64,000 bases of DNA from Hydrogenedens sp964549105 (GCA_964549105.1 CAZJTZ010000007.1:52565-116564), one strand, 5' to 3'. Positions 25,903-34,627 are shown, counted from the first letter of the stretch. Notes: a model not told the origin generated them from the sequence alone. A program made the numbers and translations.

Positions 25903-26541
25903 ATGCAAAAAATTAAGAGGGCCGTTATAAGTTGCTATGACAAGAGTGATTTAATTGAATTTGCACAATTTCTACACGAATACCATGTGGAACTTATTGC
26001 AACTCTCGGTACGAACGAATTGCTACAATCTCATGGCATTCCTTCTATCTATATAGGTGAGTTTACCGGTATTCCTGAGATTCTTGGAGGAAGATTAAAA
26101 ACGCTTCATCCAAAAATACACGCAGGATTGCTCGCTTTGCGTGATAATAAACTACATGCGGAACAGATGCAGCAATATAATTTTCCTGAGATAGACCTGG
26201 TTGTGGTAAACCCCAAACCCATATCCAGAATAATTGAACAATCAGCCGGCTCTGTAGATGAACTATTTGACCAGATTGATATTGGCGGTATAACCATGAT
26301 TCGTTCCGCTGCGAAAAACTTTCGCTATGTCACCGTCGTTGTAGATAGGATTTACTACCCACTGGTGATGCACGAAATGCGTGCGCATGACGGTTGTGTT
26401 TCCTTTGTTACCCGTTATCGTTTAGCACAAGAGGCATTTTTTTGCACTTCTCGTTATGACAGGGCTATAGCAGAATTTTTAGAATATCAGGTGTTACCGC
26501 CGTCTGAAACTGTTACATCTACACAAGACGAAACACTATAA
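25903..26541 (+). CDS. purH: Stand-alone IMP cyclohydrolase domain (PurH N-terminal half)
   Basis: 212 residues, against ~510 for bifunctional PurH. It keeps the MGS-like cyclohydrolase part: RAVISCYDKSDLIEFAQFL, GGRLKTLHPKIHAGLLALRD (KTLHP Lys kept), and IDIGGITMIRSAAKNFRYV (Asp and Lys kept). The AICAR transformylase domain is absent; a normal stop follows, and the sequence from 26542 leads straight into purD without remnants. The segment NLYP of typical PurH, whose Tyr is catalytic in human ATIC, reads NPKP here. It precedes purD by 33 bases and is probably co-transcribed. AICAR formylation must be supplied elsewhere. Confidence 0.85.
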   Translation: MQKIKRAVISCYDKSDLIEFAQFLHEYHVELIATLGTNELLQSHGIPSIYIGEFTGIPEILGGRLKTLHPKIHAGLLALRDNKLHAEQMQQYNFPEIDLVVVNPKPISRIIEQSAGSVDELFDQIDIGGITMIRSAAKNFRYVTVVVDRIYYPLVMHEMRAHDGCVSFVTRYRLAQEAFFCTSRYDRAIAEFLEYQVLPPSETVTSTQDETL

Positions 26542-26574
26542 AAAATATATAAATATTAGAAGGAGGAGGTATCA

Positions 26575-27861
26575 ATGCGGATTTTAGTTTTAGGAAGCGG
26601 TGGTAGAGAACATGCCCTATGCTGGAAAATACATCAGAGCCCCATAGTGGAGCATGTTTATGCAATCCCGGGTAATCCCGGTATAAAAAAATTAGAAAAG
26701 GCAACTTGTGTTCCTATAGGCATAAAGGATTTTCAGAGTATTAAAGATTATGTTGAAAAAGAGAAGATACATCTTGTTGTTGTCGGTCCTGAAGAACCTC
26801 TATCCTTAGGTATTTCAGATTTTTTAGAAAAGTCTCATATACCCGTATTTGGACCCTCTGCAAAAGCGGCACAACTAGAAGCCAGCAAATCTTTTGCAAA
26901 AAATTTAATGTATAAGGCAAAAATACCCACAGCCGAGTATGCCGTTTTCACAAATGCAGACGCTGCCAAAGAATATGTCCATACTTTTGGAACCCCTGTG
27001 GTAATCAAAGCAGACGGTTTAGCCGCAGGAAAAGGTGTTACTGTGGCTTATGATGAAGAAACGGCAATTCAGGCTATTGACCAGGCTATGAACAGCAAAA
27101 TTTTTGGTTCTGCAGGTGAAACCTTAGTGATAGAACAGTTTCTATCCGGCGAAGAAGCAAGCATACTTGCCTTTTCCGATGGTAAACATGTTTTACCCCT
27201 AACAAGTAGTCAAGACCACAAACCAGTGTTTGATGGCGATAAAGGACCCAATACAGGTGGAATGGGTGCTTATTCTCCTGCACCTGTGGTTACAACAAAT
27301 GTAGAAAATAAAATCTTTGAACAGATACTAAAACCAACCATAAAAACAATGTTCGAAGAAGGTATTCCGTTCAGAGGCATTTTATACGCAGGTTTAATGA
27401 TAATTGAGCAGGACCCTTATGTAATCGAGTTTAATGTGCGATTGGGAGACCCAGAAACGCAAGCCATTCTACCACGAATGGAATCCGATATTGTTCCTCT
27501 ATTTTGGGCAACAATTGATGGGAATTTAGATAAACATACAATTAAATACAACCCTTATGCCTGTGTAACAGTGGTTCTAACAAGCAAAGGATATCCCGGC
27601 TCCTACGAAAAAGGAAAAGAAATCACAGGAATTGATGAAGCGGAAAAAGATTTACAGACCGTAGTATTCCATGCGGGAACAGTAGAAGAGAATGGAAAAT
27701 TATTTACTAATGGTGGACGAGTGCTCAATGTTACAAGTTGGGACAGGGATTTACCCTCTGCTGTCCAGAGAGTATATAGTGCAGTAGAAAAAATCCACTT
27801 TGAAGGAATGCACTATAGAAAAGATATTGCAAAAAAGGGAATTGCAAAACTAAAACTTTAA
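26575..27861 (+). CDS. purD: Phosphoribosylamine-glycine ligase
   Basis: 428 residues, full-length GARS, which joins glycine to phosphoribosylamine in step 2 of purine synthesis. The start MRILVLGSGGREHALCWKI, the HLVVVGPEEPLSLGI block and the ATP-grasp fold (VIKADGLAAGKGVTVAYD, VIEQFLSGEEASILAFSDG, GMGAYSPAPV, EFNVRLGDPETQ) are all present. A strong ribosome binding site (AGGAGGAGG) lies seven bases before the ATG. It uses the product of purF, which lies in the separate minus-strand cluster at 7.9-10.3 kb. Convergent with the NtrC-type regulator. Confidence 0.97.
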   Translation: MRILVLGSGGREHALCWKIHQSPIVEHVYAIPGNPGIKKLEKATCVPIGIKDFQSIKDYVEKEKIHLVVVGPEEPLSLGISDFLEKSHIPVFGPSAKAAQLEASKSFAKNLMYKAKIPTAEYAVFTNADAAKEYVHTFGTPVVIKADGLAAGKGVTVAYDEETAIQAIDQAMNSKIFGSAGETLVIEQFLSGEEASILAFSDGKHVLPLTSSQDHKPVFDGDKGPNTGGMGAYSPAPVVTTNVENKIFEQILKPTIKTMFEEGIPFRGILYAGLMIIEQDPYVIEFNVRLGDPETQAILPRMESDIVPLFWATIDGNLDKHTIKYNPYACVTVVLTSKGYPGSYEKGKEITGIDEAEKDLQTVVFHAGTVEENGKLFTNGGRVLNVTSWDRDLPSAVQRVYSAVEKIHFEGMHYRKDIAKKGIAKLKL

Positions 27862-27879
27862 AATGAATAAAAGATAGAA

Positions 27880-29286
27880 TTATTCAAGACCAAGTTTTTT
27901 AATTTTGTATTGAAGGGTTGTCCTTTTTATTCCTAACTGTTCAGCGGCTTTAGTCTTATTCCAATGAAATTTTTCTAATGCACGAAGAATAAGTTCCTTT
28001 TCTACCCGTTCCGTATGTTGTTCCAACGGCAAATCATTATTTTCCATTTTTGTAGAAGATTCCTCATGTAGAGATATCATACTGCCTTTACTTTCCATAT
28101 ATTTCAGCAGTTCGTAAGGCATTTCGTTAATAGTAATTTGTGACCCCGTTGCTAAAACAACAGCCCGTTCCATAATATTTTCCAGCTCCCGTATGTTTCC
28201 GGGCCAGGGATACTTTAAGAAAATCTCAATAATTTCATCATCTACTTCATATACTTCCTTCCCAAGTTCCATACTAAACTGATGTAAAAAATGGTCTACT
28301 AATGCAGGAATATCATCTGGGCGGTCTTTAAGTGGAGGAACATAAATAGAAAATACATTGAGCCGATAATAAAAATCTTCACGGAAAGTTCCCTGAGCAA
28401 TTGCCTGCCTCAAATCCCTATTTGTTGCTGCCACAATCCGCACATCTACCTTAATTGTTTCAGTCCCTCCTACCCGTTCAAACTCACCATCTTGTAAAAC
28501 ACGAAGCAACTTTACCTGCACCCCGGGGTCAATCTCGCCCACTTCATCCAGAAAAAGTGTTCCCTTATGAGCAAGTTCAAACCTTCCTATTCTTCGTGAA
28601 GCGGCACCTGTAAAAGCACCTTTTTCATGCCCAAACAATTCACTTTCCAATAAAGTTGGGGCTAATGCAGCACAATTTAAAGCGACAAAAGGCTCATCTC
28701 TTCGTGAACTTGCCTCGTGTAATGCCCGTGCTACCAGTTCTTTCCCAACCCCGCTGGGTCCCGTAATCAACACAGAACTACGCGTGGGGGCAATCCGTGC
28801 AATTATTTGTCGCAATTGCCGTGTCTGAGCACTTTCACCAACTAAATGTTGAACCGAGGGATGTATCCATGTCTGGGCTCTATTGGTATTTTTTATTTTT
28901 ATTTGTTTTGCTAACTTTGTAATCTTATTTTCAAGCACAGCCAATTGAAAAGGTTTGGTCACAAAATCATGAGCACCTAACCGCATCGCCTCCGTAGCAA
29001 TTTCTATTGTGCCATAAGCCGTTATTATAACTACCTCTGTTTCTGGGGATACGCTCTTTACATAACGAAGGACATCCATTCCCGATTTGCCCGGCATACT
29101 CAAATCAGTAAGGATAATATCATAATTATACCGACCTATTAAGTCAATTGCTTCTTCACCAGAAGATGCAACATCAACCTTAAAACCTATATCATGGAAA
29201 GTCTGAAAAAGTAAATTCCGCATGCTTTCCTTATCATCAACTATAAGAATGTAAATATTATCTTTTATTTCTTGCTCTTTTGACAT
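27880..29286 (-). CDS. NtrC-family sigma-54-dependent response regulator
   Basis: 468 residues in the canonical three-part layout. The receiver (residues ~12-125) has phospho-acceptor Asp61 (IILTDLSMPGKSG). The sigma-54 AAA+ domain (~residues 150-385) has Walker A GPSGVGKE, the sigma-54 contact loop GAFTGA, Walker B GTLFLDEVGEI, and the R-finger region. A Fis-type helix-turn-helix ends the protein (ALEKFHWNKTKAAEQLGIKRTTLQYKIKKLGLE). It should activate sigma-54 promoters in response to a kinase not present in the window. No clear GG-N10-GC promoter was seen nearby. Followed by the Cys-rich gene upstream on the same strand (61-base gap). Confidence 0.95.
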   Translation of the reverse strand: MSKEQEIKDNIYILIVDDKESMRNLLFQTFHDIGFKVDVASSGEEAIDLIGRYNYDIILTDLSMPGKSGMDVLRYVKSVSPETEVVIITAYGTIEIATEAMRLGAHDFVTKPFQLAVLENKITKLAKQIKIKNTNRAQTWIHPSVQHLVGESAQTRQLRQIIARIAPTRSSVLITGPSGVGKELVARALHEASSRRDEPFVALNCAALAPTLLESELFGHEKGAFTGAASRRIGRFELAHKGTLFLDEVGEIDPGVQVKLLRVLQDGEFERVGGTETIKVDVRIVAATNRDLRQAIAQGTFREDFYYRLNVFSIYVPPLKDRPDDIPALVDHFLHQFSMELGKEVYEVDDEIIEIFLKYPWPGNIRELENIMERAVVLATGSQITINEMPYELLKYMESKGSMISLHEESSTKMENNDLPLEQHTERVEKELILRALEKFHWNKTKAAEQLGIKRTTLQYKIKKLGLE

Positions 29287-29347
29287 AATTTCAATAACCC
29301 ATATTTTTGCTTACCCTAAAACAAAACATGTAAGTTTTCTATATTTA

Positions 29348-29644
29348 TTACCCATCTCCAAACAGTTTTTCAAATTCCTTTTTAGTCTTTTCTTTTTGTT
29401 TTTCCCAGGTAGAATCCATTTTCCCTTCTTTAATCTCAAAAGCATCACAAAAATTGGGACCTTCACGGTCTGCTACCTTTTCTGTATTAGGAATTATACA
29501 ATCATTGGGTTTTCCTGGAATATACCATCTACAGTTTTTACAACAATGCAAATACGCATTGCATACTGGACAGGTTTCTTTTACTCCGGGTTGCTTTTTT
29601 GTAATACTTTCCCAAGGAGTACCACATCGGTAGCAACTTTTCAT
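29348..29644 (-). CDS. Small cysteine-rich protein of unknown function
   Basis: 98 residues with two CxxC pairs and further Cys/His: CYRCGTPWE, CPVCNAYLHCCKNCRWY, plus DCIIPNTEKV and FCDAF. The first half probably binds zinc, rubredoxin-like or zinc-ribbon. The second half is a charged helix (STWEKQKEKTKKEFEKLFGDG). No signal peptide. It lies just upstream of the NtrC-type regulator on the same strand and may share its transcript. I recognise no named family beyond this pattern. Confidence 0.7.
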   Translation of the reverse strand: MKSCYRCGTPWESITKKQPGVKETCPVCNAYLHCCKNCRWYIPGKPNDCIIPNTEKVADREGPNFCDAFEIKEGKMDSTWEKQKEKTKKEFEKLFGDG

Positions 29645-30111
29645 TTCATAGTCCTTTAAATATAGTTGATGTTAGAATATGAACTTTTAGCATTAATTGT
29701 CAAGTTTTATTGCTCGTCTTCTCTCTCTTTGTATTACTTGAAACTTCTGAAAAATCAACTTACTCCTGTCCGATAAAAGATTAAGAAAAAGATTTCTTCC
29801 TACAATCAAAACTGACTACACCGTCCTTTATTTGTTTTTTCCTAAAAGAAAAGGAGATACGAATAAACGCTCCTCCTTTGCGGAAGGGGGAGTCATTATA
29901 GGGGTATCATACTAATATTAATTAAGTAAGACGCAAAGTTCACAAAAAGAGAGTAAGATATTTATTTTATAATTAAAAATTAAGTGATTATTTATTATAA
30001 CCCACTTTGGGGATAATATAAATATTAGGATAAAAAGATAGGAGAAAGGAAAGAAAGTGGAACTTATAGAGATATCCAAGTATACAGCAGATGAAGAGAG
30101 TGTGAGACAAT
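29645..30111. other. Intergenic region upstream of the tracrRNA
   Basis: About 470 AT-rich bases between the Cys-rich gene and the tracrRNA terminator. It contains an imperfect hairpin at 29870-29892 (CTCCTCCTT, loop, AAGGGGGAG) without a T-run on the plus strand, and GACGCAAAGTTCACAAAAAG near 29931, which shares GACGCAAAGT with the element at 43275. No coding frame is convincing (the minus frame 29918-30130 lacks a ribosome site and runs into the terminator). Confidence 0.4.
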
Positions 30112-30140
30112 AAAAAAAAATGCGCCCCACAGGGAGGCGC
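30112..30140 (-). terminator. Intrinsic terminator of the tracrRNA
   Basis: Read on the minus strand: GCGCCTCCCTGTGGGGCGC forms a GC-rich hairpin (stem GCGCC/GGCGC plus inner CC/GG with a bulged T), followed by A and nine T residues (30120-30112). Textbook Rho-independent structure at the 3' end of the predicted tracrRNA. Confidence 0.85.
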
Positions 30141-30183
30141 TACGCTTGACCTCATCGGCTACACGTACGGAGCAAAACTCCTT

Positions 30184-30220
30184 ACTATGTTAAGAGGAGA
30201 AATGCTCGCTCTACTATAAT
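30184..30220 (+). repeat. Full-length degenerate CRISPR repeat (tracrRNA anti-repeat)
   Basis: The plus strand here reads as the reverse complement of the array's plus-strand repeat over its whole length. It differs by G to A at the first base, TT to AA, one inserted A, and G to A nine bases from the end. So the anti-repeat is an ancestral repeat copy in inverted orientation, 5 kb from the array. Confidence 0.85.
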
Positions 30221-30229
30221 CTAAAATAA

Positions 30230-30258
30230 ATTATAGCAAAAAAAACTTGACATGTCAA
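30230..30258 (-). promoter_or_regulatory. Consensus promoter of tracrRNA
   Basis: On the minus strand, TTGACA (30258-30253), exactly 17 bases, then TATAAT (30235-30230) with an upstream TGC making an extended -10. Predicted start at A30222/G30221, just before the anti-repeat. The -35 lies inside the palindrome 30244-30261. Confidence 0.8.
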
Positions 30259-30261
30259 GTT
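30244..30261. promoter_or_regulatory. 18-bp perfect palindrome between tracrRNA and cas9
   Basis: AACTTGACATGTCAAGTT is its own reverse complement. It contains TTGACA on both strands, so it supplies the -35 box of tracrRNA (minus) and a possible -35 for cas9 (plus). Such symmetry also fits an operator for a dimeric regulator; no regulator gene is in the locus. Confidence 0.8.
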
Positions 30262-30275
30262 AAATGTAGTAAATT
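30247..30275 (+). promoter_or_regulatory. Candidate cas9 promoter
   Basis: TTGACA (30247-30252), 17 bases, then TAAATT (30270-30275), a weak -10. A better TATAAT lies at 30278-30283 or 30300-30305 but at wrong spacing (25 or 47 bases). The start codon is at 30328 after AAAGGGGAG (30311-30319). Confidence 0.4.
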
Positions 30276-30327
30276 ATTATAATAAATTATTGACAAATAT
30301 ATAATCCTTGAAAGGGGAGTTCAAATT

Positions 30328-33300
30328 ATGAGTGAACAAAACAATTTTAGTCCTTATGTGTTAGGTCTTGATTTAGGTTCCAATTCTATTGGTTGGTCCC
30401 TGATTAAACTGGATGAAAACGACAATCCCTGTGGACTTGAAAATGTCGGTGTCCGCGTGTTTGAAGCAGGAATGGAAGGACTCTACGAAAAAGGGAAGGA
30501 AGATTCGCGGAACAAAAAAAGGCGTGATGCCCGCCTGGCTCGTCGCCAGATAGAACGCCGTTCTCGCAGGTATCGCAAATTGGCAAATCTCCTTCAAAGA
30601 TTAGGATTATTACCCCCAGGAAATTTAAGTATCAGTTCCGAAAGGCAGAAGTTTTTTGAAAAACTGGACAAAAAATTGCGGGAAATATATATCCCTTCTA
30701 ATATACCCGACGCAGAAAAAAACCGTCTACACCAGATATTCTTATACTATTTAAGGTCGCTGGCAGTGGAGCAAAAGTTAGAACCTTATGCGTTAGGGCG
30801 TATTCTATACCATCTGGGACAGCGACGCGGTTTTTTGAGCAACCGTCGTGGACAAAAGCAAGATGATGAAGAGCGTGGAAAGGTCAAACAAGGTATCGCA
30901 GAGATTCGGAACGAAATGTCTCGATTAGGTGCGGAAACATTGGGCAGATATTTTGCAAAGATTGACCCCACAGATATAAATCAAAAACCGATACGAGGTC
31001 GCTGGACTGCACGCGATATGTATGAGCAAGAGTTTTATACTATCTGGGAACATCAATCACAATACTATCCTGAATTGTTAACAGAAAATAATAAAAAACA
31101 GGTCTTTCAAACTATATTTTTCCAACGACCTCTAAAATCACAGAAAGAAAAAATTGGTTTTTGCCAGTTCGAATGTATAGCCCGAGGTGCAATACGCAAC
31201 CGACGACGGGCTCCATGGGTAATTCTCAAAGCACAACGCTTCAGACTATTACAAAAAGTAAATGACCTGCTCATCAAAGAGGAAGGGTTTGAGAAAAGAC
31301 CACTAACAGATGAAGAGAGAAAATTAGTTATTGACTATCTTGAAAAAAATGGAAATACAACCTTTGCTCAACTAAAAAAACTTTTAAAGTTACCTCAAAA
31401 AGCAAAATTTAATCTGGAAGAAGGTGGTGAGAAGAAAATCCCCGGCAACAGAACGGCAAGTGCGATTCGTGAGATTATCGGTGAACGATGGGACAACATG
31501 ACCCCAGAAGAACGAGATAAACTCGTTGAAGATATATACTCAATCGTCAGTAATAAGGCACTAAAAAAGCGACTGATGAACCACTGGAAATTTAGCGAGG
31601 TGGAAGCGAGTCAATTATCAGAAATGGCAATCGAAGACGGCTATTGCAATCTATCCCGACAGGCAATAGATAAATTCCTGCCTGAACTGGAAGCAGGTAA
31701 ACGATACGGAGAACTTGTCAAAGTCATATACGGAATGGATGAACTGCGTGATGATATTAAGGTTAAATTGCTTCCACCATTAGAAGAAGCACCTATCGGC
31801 GAAATTCGTAATCCAACAGTAACTCGCACATTAGCAGAAATGCGGAAGGTTATCAACGAAATCGTAAAACGATATGGAAAACCAGGGTATATTCGTATCG
31901 AAACCGCAAGGGATTTGAGAAATACAAAAGAAGAACGGAAAAAGATATGGAAGAACAGTCGTGACTTAGAAGAAGTTCGTGAAAAAATTAAACAAAGACT
32001 CCAAAGTCAGGGAATTACAAATCCTACTCGTAGCGATATTGAAAGATATATGCTTGCCGATGAATGCAACTGGATATGTCCATACACAGGGCGTTCCATC
32101 AGTTTCACCGCACTCTTCGGACCTGAATCACAATTTGATATAGAACATATCATCCCACTGAGCAGATGTATGGACGATTCATTCAAAAATAAAACACTCT
32201 GTTATCATGAAGAAAACCGTGAAAGAAAACATAATCAAACCCCTTATGAAGCCTACGCTTCTAATGAAACACGATGGAACGAAATCCTTGAAAGAGTCAG
32301 TAAATTTAATTCGCATGCCGCCGCAGAAAAACTACGACGGTTTAAACTGCATGGAGAAGAATTAGAAGAATTTATTGACCAATTTTCCAGTTCTCAATTA
32401 AACGATACAAGATATGCAACAAAAGAAGCCGCACTATATTGCGGACTGTTATACGGTAGAGAATATCGTAGACATATCTTTACTGTCTCCGGTCCAACAA
32501 CCGCTCTTGTTCGGCGTATGTGGGATTTGAATAAAGTTCTGGGTAGCCCCGAAAAAAATCGCGAAGACCATCGTCAGCATGCAATTGACGCTATAATTAT
32601 AGCCCTGACTTCTCCCGCAATGGTTAAAAATATATCGCTACAGGCAAAACAGATACCTAAGGATAAACACAGAAACGACCGCTGGTGGCGATTTATACAA
32701 CCACCCTGGGATACCCTATTCAACGAAGCACACGAAAAGGTTTTAAACATTATCGTATCGCATAGACCCGAGCGGAAAGTTAGTGGGCGACTTCATGAAG
32801 AGACAAATTACAGTCCACCCAAACCCGGCGATAAAGAAGGCGAAACCGTAGTGCATGTGCGCAAACCATTAAGTAGTTTGTCCAGAGGTGATTTGGAAGA
32901 CATTGTTGACCCGATAGTCCGAGAGACTGTTAAAAAGAAATTAGACGAATTAGGAACAGATAACCTGGAAGTATTTGCCGAACCCAAAAACTATCCGCTT
33001 ATGCCCAACAAAAAAGGGCTACAAATCCCTATCAAATCCGTCCGAATAAAGAAAAAATTAACTGTATTTCCTGTCGGCAAAAATGAACGAGTGAGATATG
33101 TCGCAACAGATGAAAACCACCACATTGAGATTTTTGAAACAGTAGATAAAAAGGGTAGAACCGTCTGGGATGCAAATGTGGTGAGTATGTTTGAAGCAAT
33201 GCAGAGAAAAAAGAAAGGAGAGGAGATTATCCAGCGAAAATTAATACGCGATGGCAAAGAGATTGAAAACGCAAAATTCCTATTCAGCCTTTGCAAAGGC

Positions 33301-33534
33301 GATATGGTAAAAATGCTGACAGATAATGATAAAGAAGAATATTTTTCCATTGTTTCTATCTCTATAACAAATAACTTATCTATCGAAATTTTTGTAAAGC
33401 CACATTTTATGTCAAAAACACCTGAAGGTTCTGACAGAAAAGGGCTACGAAAACACATGGGCAGTTTAAAAAGTAGTAAAACACAAAAATTAGCAATAAA
33501 TGCGTTAGGAGAAGTGCAGATAGCAAATGACTGA
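30328..33534 (+). CDS. cas9: Cas9, type II-C
   Basis: 1068 residues, the compact size of II-C Cas9, an RNA-guided double-strand DNA nuclease. Catalytic parts in order are RuvC-I GLDLGSNSIGWS (Asp15), an Arg-rich bridge helix (residues ~62-95, KKRRDARLARRQIERRSRRY), RuvC-II YIRIETARD (Glu525), HNH FDIEHIIPLSRC (His607) with CPYTGR upstream, and RuvC-III HRQHAIDAIIIAL (His751, Asp754). All active-site residues are intact. The C-terminal ~280 residues (from about 790) should hold wedge and PAM-interacting parts. Ribosome site AAAGGGGAG, eight bases before the ATG. It overlaps cas1 by eight bases. No csn2 or cas4 is present, which fits II-C. Confidence 0.97.
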   Translation: MSEQNNFSPYVLGLDLGSNSIGWSLIKLDENDNPCGLENVGVRVFEAGMEGLYEKGKEDSRNKKRRDARLARRQIERRSRRYRKLANLLQRLGLLPPGNLSISSERQKFFEKLDKKLREIYIPSNIPDAEKNRLHQIFLYYLRSLAVEQKLEPYALGRILYHLGQRRGFLSNRRGQKQDDEERGKVKQGIAEIRNEMSRLGAETLGRYFAKIDPTDINQKPIRGRWTARDMYEQEFYTIWEHQSQYYPELLTENNKKQVFQTIFFQRPLKSQKEKIGFCQFECIARGAIRNRRRAPWVILKAQRFRLLQKVNDLLIKEEGFEKRPLTDEERKLVIDYLEKNGNTTFAQLKKLLKLPQKAKFNLEEGGEKKIPGNRTASAIREIIGERWDNMTPEERDKLVEDIYSIVSNKALKKRLMNHWKFSEVEASQLSEMAIEDGYCNLSRQAIDKFLPELEAGKRYGELVKVIYGMDELRDDIKVKLLPPLEEAPIGEIRNPTVTRTLAEMRKVINEIVKRYGKPGYIRIETARDLRNTKEERKKIWKNSRDLEEVREKIKQRLQSQGITNPTRSDIERYMLADECNWICPYTGRSISFTALFGPESQFDIEHIIPLSRCMDDSFKNKTLCYHEENRERKHNQTPYEAYASNETRWNEILERVSKFNSHAAAEKLRRFKLHGEELEEFIDQFSSSQLNDTRYATKEAALYCGLLYGREYRRHIFTVSGPTTALVRRMWDLNKVLGSPEKNREDHRQHAIDAIIIALTSPAMVKNISLQAKQIPKDKHRNDRWWRFIQPPWDTLFNEAHEKVLNIIVSHRPERKVSGRLHEETNYSPPKPGDKEGETVVHVRKPLSSLSRGDLEDIVDPIVRETVKKKLDELGTDNLEVFAEPKNYPLMPNKKGLQIPIKSVRIKKKLTVFPVGKNERVRYVATDENHHIEIFETVDKKGRTVWDANVVSMFEAMQRKKKGEEIIQRKLIRDGKEIENAKFLFSLCKGDMVKMLTDNDKEEYFSIVSISITNNLSIEIFVKPHFMSKTPEGSDRKGLRKHMGSLKSSKTQKLAINALGEVQIAND

Positions 33535-34420
33535 ACATATTATAGACCTGTCCGAAGAAGGTGGACGGCTTAATATTGATTTGGAACGGCTTGCAATAAC
33601 ACGGGGAGATAAGGAGACTTTTATACCATTATCAGAGGTGGCTGTGGTTATCGTATCCCACCCAGCCGTAAGTCTAACTCAACCTGTATTGTCTGGGTTG
33701 ATGAAAAATGGAGCAGTCTTTATTACCTGCGATGAAAAACGAATGCCAATCGGAATGATGTATCCGCTGGTAGGACACCATCTACAAATGGAACGCTTAC
33801 AATACCAGGTTGAATCCTCACTGCCTATACGGAAACGAGCCTGGCAACAAATTATAAAAGTCAAGATTCAGGCACAGGGCAGACTATTACTGGAACTCTA
33901 TGGTGACGATAAAGGATTAATTCCACTGGCGGAACGCGTGCAGTCCGGCGACCCCGATAATGTTGAAGGATTGGCAAGTAGAAAATATTGGAACTCTCTA
34001 TTCCCGCCAGAATTTGAGTTCCATAGAAATCCTGAGGCAGGAGGAATCAATGCCCTGCTTAATTATGGCTATGCAGTATTACGCGGAATTACAGCCCGGG
34101 CTATTGTGAGTGCAGGATTAAACCCGAGCATAGGTGTTCACCACCATAACCGATATAACCCCTTCTGTCTGGCAGATGATTTGATGGAACCTTACAGACC
34201 CATTGTGGATTATGCTGTGGTCAAATTTATGGAAGGTAAGGATGCCTTTGTGGAACTGAACAAAGAAGCAAAACAATTTCTAATACAGAGTCTACTTAAA
34301 AAATATAAAATGAATGATGAAGAACGAACCCTATTTGATATTACTTTCCGAACAGCAGTATCACTTGCTCAAATGTTTGAAGAAAAAAGAAAATCACTCA
34401 TTCTACCGGAAATCGCATGA
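33527..34420 (+). CDS. cas1: CRISPR integrase Cas1 (type II)
   Basis: 297 residues, the metal-dependent integrase that inserts new spacers with Cas2. The N-terminal beta domain (RLNIDLERLAITRGDKETFIPLSEVAVVIVSHP) precedes the helical catalytic domain. Likely catalytic residues are Glu147 (NVEGLASRKYW), His205 (IGVHHHNRYN) and an Asp of CLADDLMEPYRP near 218. Length is typical of type II Cas1. It overlaps cas9 by eight bases, so it is translationally coupled. A gap of 380 bases with duplicated palindromes separates it from cas2. Confidence 0.96.
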   Translation: MTEHIIDLSEEGGRLNIDLERLAITRGDKETFIPLSEVAVVIVSHPAVSLTQPVLSGLMKNGAVFITCDEKRMPIGMMYPLVGHHLQMERLQYQVESSLPIRKRAWQQIIKVKIQAQGRLLLELYGDDKGLIPLAERVQSGDPDNVEGLASRKYWNSLFPPEFEFHRNPEAGGINALLNYGYAVLRGITARAIVSAGLNPSIGVHHHNRYNPFCLADDLMEPYRPIVDYAVVKFMEGKDAFVELNKEAKQFLIQSLLKKYKMNDEERTLFDITFRTAVSLAQMFEEKRKSLILPEIA

Positions 34421-34488
34421 AAATAAAGACAAAGAATTTATATGTATGGCAATACGAAAATGACAGGCAATTATTTATTTGCAACAAT

Positions 34489-34569
34489 GTTAATCCGTAT
34501 GTAGGGGCGTATGGCGATACGCCCTTCTTCCATCACACGGGAATTACAAATACAAATAAATATGACTAA
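34489..34569 (+). repeat. Direct repeat copy 1 with cas2-start-like stub
   Basis: Starts GTTAATCCGTATGTAGGGGC and runs through the palindrome, a CACACGGGAATTACAAATAC segment and AAATAAATATGACTAA. Copy 2 differs by a single extra C early on. The 63-base core from TGTAGGGG to AAATAC is identical in both. Confidence 0.85.
34500..34524 (+). repeat. TGTAGGGG palindromic element, copy 1
   Basis: TGTAGGGGCGTATGGCGATA then CGCCC: stem GGGCGTAT/ATACGCCC with loop GGCG. A REP-like hairpin, same 5' consensus as those at 34640, 62539 and 62602. Confidence 0.8.
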
Positions 34570-34627
34570 TAAAGAAAATGGTAATAAAGAATTGTAAATG
34601 CAGATGAATCCGTATCTATTTATGTAT

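Larger units (their letters stand above)
30112..30222 (-). ncRNA. tracrRNA: tracrRNA of the type II-C system
   Basis: About 110 nt on the minus strand. The 5' part (30220-30184) is an anti-repeat. Its GAGCATTTCTCCTCTTAACA segment pairs with the 5' half of the crRNA repeat (GCTATG...AAATGCTC) with only a two-base mismatch and one bulge. Downstream comes a short hairpin GGAG-TTTTG-CTCC (30171-30182 region, the likely nexus), a less paired stretch, and then a terminator hairpin with nine Ts. A consensus promoter precedes it (see promoter entry). Length and order match known II-C tracrRNAs. This RNA fixes the array's transcribed strand as minus. Confidence 0.88.

Noticed and set aside
30112..30222. 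tracrRNA on the plus strand
   Set aside because: Downstream of the anti-repeat on plus there is no stem-loop or terminator, whereas on minus a consensus promoter and a terminator with nine Ts bracket it.
30290..30305. TTGACA (30290) and TATAAT (30300) as cas9 promoter
   Set aside because: Only four bases separate them, impossible for one sigma-70 promoter.
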